This document shows, piece by piece, positions 1 through 5,299 of a stretch of 5,299 bases of DNA. Source of the stretch: Actinomycetota bacterium (GTDB taxonomy: Bacteria > Actinomycetota > Acidimicrobiia > Acidimicrobiales > Ilumatobacteraceae); contig SYDZ01000025.1 of assembly GCA_005801025.1 (NCBI GenBank), forward strand, positions 1 through 5,299. Direction: 5' to 3'. The notes under the pieces were generated by a model. It saw only the letters and a list, made by a program, of their open reading frames with translations, did no database searches and was not told the origin of the DNA. Each line of letters opens with the position of its first letter. Position 1 is the stretch's first letter. Made by a program: the position numbers and the translations under genes.

Positions 1-334
1 CCCGATGGCTGATCTTGGATTGCTGATGGTCTATTGGTCTGGACCCGGTGACCTTGATGCAGTACTGACTGGCATGTCCTCAACTGCGCCTGGCTTTCTT
101 GACCGTAATGATATGGCGCGGCGCTACGGCGAAGTCAGCGGTCGCGATATTTCACAACTTGATTTCTACGTCGCATTTGCTTATTGGAAGTTGGTCTGCA
201 TTCTTGAGGGCGTGTACTCGCGCTACCTCGGCGGTGCCTTGGGTCAACGTGATCCAGCAGAACTGGAGCCTTTTAATCAGCAGGTTCTCTCGTCAGCGCA
301 AAAAGCTGAAGAGATGTTGAGCCGATTGCGATGA
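1..334 (+). CDS. APH-superfamily phosphotransferase, C-terminal part (5' end outside window)
   Basis: Only the last 110 residues are visible, beginning with an in-frame Pro codon at 2-4. Base 1 fits the third base of an Asp codon, which would restore the common (D)PxADLG motif that follows the metal-binding segment in aminoglycoside-phosphotransferase-like kinases. The rest (PMADLGLLMVYW, then YGEVSGRD and DFYVAFAYWKLVCILEGVY) matches, from memory, the helical C-terminal lobe of the ACAD10/ACAD11-type subgroup. Family members are about 340 residues, so roughly two thirds of the gene, including the nucleotide-binding and catalytic loops, lies upstream. The ATG at 5-7 is an internal Met, not a start. 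Members are soluble proteins predicted to phosphorylate small hydroxylated molecules; in animals the domain is linked to hydroxy-acyl-CoA breakdown. The substrate cannot be read here, and the name does not imply antibiotic resistance. Its TGA overlaps the next gene's ATG (ATGA, 331-334), suggesting translational coupling. Confidence 0.82.
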   Translation, partial: PMADLGLLMVYWSGPGDLDAVLTGMSSTAPGFLDRNDMARRYGEVSGRDISQLDFYVAFAYWKLVCILEGVYSRYLGGALGQRDPAELEPFNQQVLSSAQKAEEMLSRLR

Positions 335-1236
335 GTGGTCCAATCCGTGATGTTGAGTTGCACGGCGAGTTGCCAAAACTCAATAGACCAATTTTGATAG
401 TGATGTTGCAAGGCTGGATCGACGCCGCAGGTGCCGCGAATGACACCATGTCGTTGATTGAGAGACAAATTGACCCGCTCCCTGTAGCAACTTTTGATCC
501 CGATGTTTTCATTGACTATCGAGCGCGACGACCCACAATGGAAATTCGAGAAGGCCGCAACAACGCTCTTGATTGGCCATCAATTGATGTGTACTCGGGA
601 CATGACGCCAATGGTCGCGATCTATTGATACTCAGAGGTCACGAGCCAGACGCAGCATGGAATCGTTTTTCGGCTGCGGTTCGCGAGTTGTGCCTGCGGA
701 TGGATGTGTCAATGATGGTTGGTCTAGGCGCCTACCCCTTCCCCACCCCTCATACCCGAGCGATCAATCTCTCCTGCACAACTCCGACTGTGGAACTTTT
801 AGAAAAAGCTCCTTTTCTACGCAGCACAGTCGACGTTCCTGCCGGCATGGTCGCGGTGCTTGAACAGGTTCTTCATGACAGTGGAATTCCCTCCATCAGC
901 GTGTGGGCCCAGGTTCCGCAATATCTGCCTGGCATGACGTACCCAGCAGCCTCATCAGCACTTTTGCGGGGATTAGTCTCGGTTGCAGATCTCCATTTTG
1001 ATGGTTCCAAACTTGATCAGGAAGCAGTGATCCAACACGAACGTCTGGACCGCTTGGTGGCCCGCAACTCCGAACACGCTGAGATGGTCGCCAAACTTGA
1101 AGCCGCCTATGACGCCCTGGTTGGAGCGCCAACCAATTCCAACAATCAGAGCCAACTCACCGAAAGTGATATCCCTTCAATTGAGGAACTTTCCGCCGAG
1201 CTTGATGCATTTCTTCGCGACGCCAACCCCGAGTAG
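331..1236 (+). CDS. PAC2-family protein (proteasome assembly chaperone 2-like fold)
   Basis: This complete 301-residue protein has the hallmarks of the actinobacterial PAC2 family: GWIDAAGAA at residues 28-36, FDPDVFIDYRARRP around 55-68, GHEPDAAW at 103-110, the glycine-rich VGLGAYPFPTPHTRA at 130-144, and VPQYLPG at 195-201. The C-terminal third (about 225-299) is helical and charged, ending in an acidic SIEELSAELDAFLRD segment typical of these proteins. No signal peptide or membrane segment is seen, so it is probably cytoplasmic. Eukaryotic PAC2 helps assemble the 20S proteasome. Bacterial members share the fold but their role is not established, and no proteasome gene lies in this window. 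The ATG overlaps the TGA of the phosphotransferase gene, and no strong Shine-Dalgarno precedes it, so translation is probably coupled. Length and start fit the family. Family assignment is firm; function is open. Confidence 0.88.
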   Translation: MSGPIRDVELHGELPKLNRPILIVMLQGWIDAAGAANDTMSLIERQIDPLPVATFDPDVFIDYRARRPTMEIREGRNNALDWPSIDVYSGHDANGRDLLILRGHEPDAAWNRFSAAVRELCLRMDVSMMVGLGAYPFPTPHTRAINLSCTTPTVELLEKAPFLRSTVDVPAGMVAVLEQVLHDSGIPSISVWAQVPQYLPGMTYPAASSALLRGLVSVADLHFDGSKLDQEAVIQHERLDRLVARNSEHAEMVAKLEAAYDALVGAPTNSNNQSQLTESDIPSIEELSAELDAFLRDANPE

Positions 1237-1252
1237 TTTATGTAAATGTCAT

Positions 1253-1270
1253 TTGGCCTAGATGTGCCAA
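1253..1270. repeat. Short inverted repeat TTGGC-N8-GCCAA
   Basis: Two perfect 5-base arms (1253-1257 and 1266-1270) lie in the 59-base gap between the PAC2 gene and the oxidoreductase gene, about 25 bases before the latter's start. No T-run follows, so it does not look like an intrinsic terminator. It could be a small operator or chance; arms this short are common by chance. Confidence 0.2.
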
Positions 1271-1284
1271 GCGTGAGAAAGCAT

Positions 1285-1290
1285 GAGGAG
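1285..1290 (+). promoter_or_regulatory. Ribosome binding site (GAGGAG) of the oxidoreductase gene
   Basis: GAGGAG sits 5 bases before the ATG at 1296 and is the strongest Shine-Dalgarno in the window. An in-frame TGA at 1284-1286 overlaps it, so no longer start is possible and the ATG at 1296 is fixed. Confidence 0.8.
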
Positions 1291-1295
1291 TCGTT

Positions 1296-2315
1296 ATGAA
1301 AGTTGACGGTGGTATTAGTTCCAACCTGCACGAGGCAATTGACAGTGCCAAAGATGCTGAAGCCGCTGGCTATAGCGGGGCATGGACTGCTGAAACCAGT
1401 CATGATCCATTTCTTCCGTTGTTGATGGCTGCCGAACACACCACCACGCTCGAAATCGGAACCTCTATCGCTGTGGCTTTTGCGCGTAGTCCGATGACGC
1501 TGGCCAACACCGCCTGGGATCTTCAGGCTTATTCGCAGGGTCGCTTTATACTCGGTCTCGGTAGTCAGATTCAGCCACACATTACTAAGCGTTTCAGCAT
1601 GCCGTGGAGTAAGCCAGCGCTTCGAATGCGCGAAATGATTTTGGCTATTCATGCCATCTGGGATGCTTGGCTCACTGGTGAACGACTTGAATTTCGCGGT
1701 GAGTTTTATACGCACACTTTGATGACCCCCATGTTCAGTCCAGCAGCATCCGATATGGGCTCATTTGGCCCACCAAAAATCTTTCTTGCTGGAGTCGGCG
1801 AGCTCATGACTGAAGTGGCCGGTGAGGTGTGTGATGGATTCATCTGTCACGGCTTTACAACTGAAAAATACCTCCGTGAAGTGACGATTCCCGCACTTGA
1901 GCGGGGTCGTGCCAAGGCTGGTAAGACAATGGATGGCTTTGAAATCGTTGGTCCAAGTTTCGTCGTCAGCGGTAACGACGAGCGCGAGCTTGACCGCGCC
2001 TCCGTTGGCACACGCAAACAAATCGCTTTCTATGGTTCGACTCCCGCCTATCGCCCAGTGCTTGAACTCCATGGTTGGGGAGATTTGCAAGATCGCCTCA
2101 ATGCGCTATCAAAACAGGGTCAATGGGATGAGATGGGAACTCTGATTACCGATGAAGTACTCAACACTTTTGCCGTGGTCGGTGAACCCGAGCGCATTGC
2201 TCCAGAATTGACAAGGCGATACGGAGATGTCATCCAGCGCATCTCGTTTTACGCCCCCTACAAATCTGATCCAGAGCGCTGGAGCAAGGTGATGGCCGAC
2301 CTGCAGTCGTCCTAA
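1296..2315 (+). CDS. F420-dependent LLM-class oxidoreductase (TIGR03617-like)
   Basis: This complete 339-residue protein of the bacterial luciferase-like monooxygenase superfamily is a single TIM-barrel. Visible marks are the N-terminal beta strand (MKVDGG), AEAAGYSGAWTAETSHDPF at 21-39, IGTSIAVAFARSPMTLA at 54-70, the superfamily motif QGRFILGLGSQ at 81-91, KIFLAGVGELM near 161-171 and NTFAVVGEPERIA at 290-302. The overall pattern matches the actinobacterial subfamily called TIGR03617 (MSMEG_2256-type), predicted to use reduced cofactor F420 for hydride transfer in the cytoplasm; I recall this rather than having searched it. The physiological substrate is unknown. Length is normal and no key region is missing. 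It follows the PAC2 gene by 59 bases with its own strong ribosome binding site, so it could be the third gene of an operon or have its own promoter. FMN rather than F420 use is possible but less likely for this subfamily. Confidence 0.9.
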   Translation: MKVDGGISSNLHEAIDSAKDAEAAGYSGAWTAETSHDPFLPLLMAAEHTTTLEIGTSIAVAFARSPMTLANTAWDLQAYSQGRFILGLGSQIQPHITKRFSMPWSKPALRMREMILAIHAIWDAWLTGERLEFRGEFYTHTLMTPMFSPAASDMGSFGPPKIFLAGVGELMTEVAGEVCDGFICHGFTTEKYLREVTIPALERGRAKAGKTMDGFEIVGPSFVVSGNDERELDRASVGTRKQIAFYGSTPAYRPVLELHGWGDLQDRLNALSKQGQWDEMGTLITDEVLNTFAVVGEPERIAPELTRRYGDVIQRISFYAPYKSDPERWSKVMADLQSS

Positions 2316-2325
2316 TTCACGGTTC

Positions 2326-2344
2326 AATTATTCGCCGAGTAATT
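2326..2344 (+). other. AT-rich hairpin at the convergent junction
   Basis: AATTATTC (2326-2333), loop GCC, GAGTAATT (2337-2344) can form an 8-base-pair stem in + strand RNA, with one U-G wobble (2331 with 2339). It begins 11 bases after the oxidoreductase stop and covers the stop codon of the opposing ligase gene. The stem is AT-rich and no T-run follows on the + strand, so as an intrinsic terminator it is weak. On the - strand the wobble becomes an A-C mismatch. It could help end transcription of the upstream gene or be chance. Confidence 0.2.
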
Positions 2345-4094
2345 CAAGTTCCCCAGCAAGATACGACTCGCGACATTTCGCGCGCTGCAATTTGCCACTA
2401 CTTGTCTTCGGCAAAGTTCCAGGACGAACCAGCATGATGTCACGAGGTGGTAGACCAGAAACCTCCAATGCCGAATGGTGAATGGCCCGCCGAACTGCAG
2501 TGAGATCTTCGGCCTTCACTTCGGCGACGACAATCACTGTTTCTTTACCCTTGTATCCATCCACACCAAAAGCGATGACATTGCCTGCCCGCACTCCGTC
2601 CAATTCACCGACGGCGCGTTCAATATCTTCGGGGAAGACATTGCGGCCGCCAACGATAATGACATCTTTCAGCCGACCGCAGATAACCAACTCTCCGTTG
2701 AGCAAATACGCCAAATCGCCAGTGCACAACCAACCTTCATGGAACATACTTGCCGTTGCCTCGGGACGCTTGTAATAACCCGGGGTGACACTCGTTCCTC
2801 GCAAGAACAATTCACCGACGACGCGTTCTGGAAGCGTCTCACGAGTCATCGGATCCACGATTTTCATTTCTAGTCCAGGAACCGCGTGACCCAACAAAGG
2901 CAAGCGTCGTACTGTGACCTCGTCTTGATGAGGTCCATTGACGACAACGGGAACAGCGATGCGGTCGCGCTCCATAGCAATGCGGTCCACCGTGTCACAG
3001 ACGAGACCGCGATACCGCGGTGGGAACGCTCCACCGATGGCAACCTCCGCCATGCCAAAAGCTGGGAAGATACTTCCGGCTGATAACCCGAAAGGTTCGG
3101 CGGCACGCACAAAGGCCTCAACCGCCTCTGGGTCGACTGGTTCAGCACCGGACAAAGCCAAAGTCAAAGATGAGAGGTCGAGGCCACTCATGCGTTTGAG
3201 GGCCCGCGTCGCTAAGACCCAAGCAAAGTTAGGTCCAGCCGTAGCTGTACCTTTCCAATGACTGATCCACTCCATCCAATGTCCCGGATGAGCCATAAAA
3301 TCTTGGGGAGCAGCTTGCACTAAGTGCACTCCGTTCATCATTGGCAATGCCAAAAAACCAACTAAGCCCATGTCGTGATATAGAGGCAGCCATGAGACCA
3401 TCACTTCGTTGGCATCAAGTTCAGCGGCAGCGCAACTAGCGTCAATATTGGCGGTCAGAACACGGTCAGGAATCATCACACCTTTGGGCTCGGAAGTTGA
3501 ACCACTTGTGTATTGCAAAATCACTAGGCGTTCGGGATCATGATCTGGTATCTCCAGTCGATCTCCGTTGGGCTTTCCTTTTCCAGGCATGACTGCGCCC
3601 ATCGGCAGGGTGGGTGGATCGCCCGGAATCGTTTGATAAAAGTCTGCCAACTGATCGTCAATCAACACCAACTTGGCTTCACCGTGACGAATACGGCTCC
3701 GCGTGCTATCCACAAAAGCATCAAGCGATGCCATCCGCATCGGTAGTGGTAAAACCATGCTGGCAATACCGGCCATCCAACATCCGCGCGCAATCGTCAT
3801 CAGTTCGCGACTCGTTGGTCCCAAGATTGCTACGTGATCACCGGGAATCAGACCCAACGCCTGTAGCGCCGCTCCAACTGCTCGGGCATCATCGTGAATT
3901 TCGCGCCAAGAGATGAATGCTGGTCCCGTCGTGGGAGCGATGGACTGACCAACGAAGCGCACTCCTGTGGGCGCATCGGCCGACTGTTCAAGACGCTCAA
4001 TCACCGAGCCTTGGGGCAACGAGCGCTTGATCGCCGATTGGCGCGCTTGGCGGGGATCAGCGAAAGAACTGGGGAGATCATGGGACGTGCTCAT
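2328..4094 (-). CDS. Fatty-acyl-AMP ligase / acyl-CoA synthetase-like adenylate-forming enzyme (FadD-type)
   Basis: This complete 588-residue member of the ANL superfamily activates a carboxylic acid with ATP to an acyl-adenylate. Core motifs are present in order: phosphate-binding YTSGSTSEPKGV (195-206), SWLPLYHDMGLVGF (234-247), ALSGAEPV (313-320), FPAFGMAE (343-350), GWLCTGDLAYL with ribose-binding Asp460, the hinge GRLKDVIIVGGRN (473-485), and C-terminal PKTSSGKLQR with the likely catalytic Lys568. LPLYHDMGLVG and the long stretch between GMAE and the LLGHAVPG segment (about 351-407, including VDRIAMERD) resemble fatty-acyl-AMP ligases, which carry an extra insertion and pass the acyl group to a carrier protein rather than CoA. 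A CoA ligase remains possible. There is no signal peptide and no fused carrier domain. The ATG is fixed by an in-frame TAA at 4110-4112 with no other start between. No polyketide synthase or carrier-protein gene lies beside it. Confidence 0.9.
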   Translation of the reverse strand: MSTSHDLPSSFADPRQARQSAIKRSLPQGSVIERLEQSADAPTGVRFVGQSIAPTTGPAFISWREIHDDARAVGAALQALGLIPGDHVAILGPTSRELMTIARGCWMAGIASMVLPLPMRMASLDAFVDSTRSRIRHGEAKLVLIDDQLADFYQTIPGDPPTLPMGAVMPGKGKPNGDRLEIPDHDPERLVILQYTSGSTSEPKGVMIPDRVLTANIDASCAAAELDANEVMVSWLPLYHDMGLVGFLALPMMNGVHLVQAAPQDFMAHPGHWMEWISHWKGTATAGPNFAWVLATRALKRMSGLDLSSLTLALSGAEPVDPEAVEAFVRAAEPFGLSAGSIFPAFGMAEVAIGGAFPPRYRGLVCDTVDRIAMERDRIAVPVVVNGPHQDEVTVRRLPLLGHAVPGLEMKIVDPMTRETLPERVVGELFLRGTSVTPGYYKRPEATASMFHEGWLCTGDLAYLLNGELVICGRLKDVIIVGGRNVFPEDIERAVGELDGVRAGNVIAFGVDGYKGKETVIVVAEVKAEDLTAVRRAIHHSALEVSGLPPRDIMLVRPGTLPKTSSGKLQRAKCRESYLAGELELLGE

Positions 4095-4099
4095 GGAGA

Positions 4100-4105
4100 C
4101 ACCTT
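4100..4105 (-). promoter_or_regulatory. Ribosome binding site (AAGGTG) of the ligase gene
   Basis: Read on the - strand, AAGGTG lies 5 bases before the ATG at 4094-4092. It is a moderate Shine-Dalgarno match at good spacing and supports the chosen start. Confidence 0.6.
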
Positions 4106-4186
4106 GAAATTAGTTGCCAGCGCGACGAAAAATCGGATTCAAGCGATCAGAGTGTGTGAAACAGTTCGCGATAGACCTGTGTGGCA

Positions 4187-4192
4187 TAAGAT
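4187..4192 (+). promoter_or_regulatory. Candidate -10 element (TAAGAT) for leuS
   Basis: TAAGAT fits the actinobacterial TANNNT -10 pattern and ends 9 bases before the leuS ATG, which would place transcription start at or just before the start codon. No good -35 match is seen at 16-18 bases upstream (nearest TTCGCG at 4165-4170). The 107-base divergent region 4095-4201 shows no RNA gene or strong hairpin, and I could not pick a convincing promoter for the opposing ligase gene within it. Confidence 0.35.
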
Positions 4193-4201
4193 TTAACTGA
4201 T

Positions 4202-5299
4202 ATGTCCCCCAACTCAGCCGAACACAACCCTTCTGAATCGGCTCATGGTGCTGACATTCCTCGCTTGCGTTACAACGCCGCCCTAGCCCTTGACATTGAG
4301 CAACGCTGGCAAGACCGCTGGGAGGCCGAAGGCACCTTCGAGGCACCCAATCCTGCTGGGCCACTAGGTGAACCTGACAAGGTAGCCGGTCGACCGAAAC
4401 TTTTTGTCCTCGATATGTTCCCCTATCCGAGTGGATCTGGATTGCATGTTGGTCATCCCCTCGGTTATATCGCCACCGATGTTTACGCTCGCTTTAAGCG
4501 AATGACGGGTTACAACGTGTTGCACGCTTTGGGCTACGACAGTTTCGGACTTCCCGCCGAGCAACATGCCATTGCTACTGGCGTGCACCCGCAAGTCAAT
4601 ACTGAAGCCAATGTCGCCAATATGCGTCGCCAACTTCGTCGACTCGGACTTGGGCATGACGCTCGACGCAGTGTCAGCACAACAGATGAAGATTTTTATC
4701 GCTGGACCCAATGGATATTTCTTCAAGTCTTTAACAGTTGGTACGACGAGGTCGAACAGCGCGCCCGACCCATCGCCGAACTTGAACAGGCATATGCCAA
4801 TGGTTCAATCGCAACCCCTAATGGTCAACCTTGGAACGAACACAATAAACACGAGCGCCGTCAGGCAATCGATGCGCGACGGTTGGCTTATCTTTCCGAA
4901 GCGCCCGTCAATTGGTGCCCAGGTCTCGGAACTATTTTGGCCAATGAAGAAGTCACCGCCGATGGTCGCAGCGATATTGGCAACTATCCCGTTTTTAAAA
5001 AGAGTATGCGCCAATGGACAATGCGCATTACTACTTATGCGGATCGCCTATTACAAGATCTTGATCGTCTTGATTGGCCAGAACCTATCAAGTTGATGCA
5101 GCGCAACTGGATCGGTCGTAGCGAAGGAGCGCTAGTTGACTTCACTACTCCGGCAGGAGTTCTGAGCGTCTTTACTACTCGCCCAGATACCTTATTTGGG
5201 GCATCATTTATGGTTATCTCGCCCGAACACCCCTTGGTCAATGCGTTGACAACCAGCGATAACAAAGCGGCAGTTGAGGCATACTGCATAGTTGCTGCC
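4202..5299 (+). CDS. leuS: Leucyl-tRNA synthetase, N-terminal part (3' end outside window)
   Basis: The frame stays open from 4202 to the last base, giving 366 residues. Actinobacterial LeuS proteins run to about 950, so well under half is present. It charges tRNA-Leu with leucine in the cytoplasm using ATP. The class I signature FPYPSGSGLHVGHPLGY has its HIGH-type motif HVGH at 82-85. Other marks are LGYDSFGLPAEQHA, FYRWTQW (165-171), NWCPGLGTILANEEV (237-251), QRNWIGRSEG (300-309) and the editing-domain threonine-rich segment TTRPDTLFG (325-333); Thr330 aligns with the leucine-discriminating Thr252 of the E. coli enzyme. About 45 extra residues (near 182-229) and loss of all but one zinc-knuckle cysteine (Cys239) are features I associate with actinobacterial LeuS. 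KMSKS and the anticodon-binding domain lie downstream. An in-frame TAA at 4187-4189 fixes the ATG. No Shine-Dalgarno is visible. Confidence 0.96.
   Translation, partial: MSPNSAEHNPSESAHGADIPRLRYNAALALDIEQRWQDRWEAEGTFEAPNPAGPLGEPDKVAGRPKLFVLDMFPYPSGSGLHVGHPLGYIATDVYARFKRMTGYNVLHALGYDSFGLPAEQHAIATGVHPQVNTEANVANMRRQLRRLGLGHDARRSVSTTDEDFYRWTQWIFLQVFNSWYDEVEQRARPIAELEQAYANGSIATPNGQPWNEHNKHERRQAIDARRLAYLSEAPVNWCPGLGTILANEEVTADGRSDIGNYPVFKKSMRQWTMRITTYADRLLQDLDRLDWPEPIKLMQRNWIGRSEGALVDFTTPAGVLSVFTTRPDTLFGASFMVISPEHPLVNALTTSDNKAAVEAYCIVAA

Noticed and set aside
5..334. A self-contained 109-residue gene starting at the ATG at base 5
   Set aside because: The frame is open to the window edge, and the Met falls inside the (D)PxADLG motif of a longer phosphotransferase, so it is an internal residue.
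1146..1715. A 189-codon open frame on the - strand
   Set aside because: It lies antisense to the PAC2 3' end and the oxidoreductase 5' half, both clearly conserved proteins, and its translation shows no family motif. It is a shadow frame.
2475..2873. A 132-codon open frame on the + strand
   Set aside because: It is antisense to the conserved C-terminal motifs of the ligase gene and its product resembles nothing I know.
4095..4201. A T-box or other amino-acid-sensing leader for leuS
   Set aside because: The whole divergent gap is 107 bases, no T-box-like sequence or terminator hairpin is visible, and the likely promoter abuts the start codon.
4566..5096. A 176-codon open frame on the + strand inside leuS
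   Set aside because: It is out of frame with the unmistakable leucyl-tRNA synthetase reading (HVGH, NWCP, RNWIGRSEG, TTRPDT), so it is a shadow.
1..5299. A mobile element, CRISPR array, defence cassette or other new system
   Set aside because: No transposase, integrase, direct-repeat array, tRNA attachment site or abrupt change in base composition was seen. Every sizeable stretch is explained by five conserved genes.

Overview
This window looks like ordinary chromosomal DNA from an actinobacterium with moderate GC content; hand counts of sampled lines give roughly 50-55%. Four genes point to Actinomycetota: a PAC2-family protein, an F420-type luciferase-like oxidoreductase, a fatty-acyl-AMP ligase-like enzyme, and a leucyl-tRNA synthetase with the actinobacterial insertion and no zinc-knuckle cysteines. 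The GC is low for the phylum. That would suit a planktonic lineage, such as one in Acidimicrobiia or the freshwater acI/acIV groups, but this placement is inference.

Layout: bases 1-334 hold the 3' end of an aminoglycoside-phosphotransferase-like (APH superfamily, ACAD10/11-type) gene on the + strand, cut by the window edge. Its stop overlaps the start of a complete PAC2-family gene (331-1236) in an ATGA junction. After 59 bases and a clear ribosome binding site comes a complete F420-dependent LLM-class oxidoreductase gene (1296-2315). These three may be co-transcribed. Tail-to-tail with it, after only 12 bases, lies a complete adenylate-forming enzyme gene on the - strand (2328-4094), most like fatty-acyl-AMP ligases. 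A 107-base divergent intergenic region follows, and leuS starts at 4202 on the + strand and runs off the right edge.

The genes do not form one obvious pathway. leuS is housekeeping. The ligase activates a fatty acid with ATP, but no acyl carrier protein, polyketide synthase or thioesterase gene is visible beside it. The PAC2 and oxidoreductase genes belong to families whose substrates are mostly unassigned.

I found no CRISPR array, transposon, tRNA, rRNA, phage gene or defence gene, and no convincing sign of a new system. The points worth a second look are modest: a probably leaderless leuS, a very tight convergent junction carrying an AT-rich hairpin, an orphan FAAL-like gene, and the phosphotransferase-PAC2 coupling.
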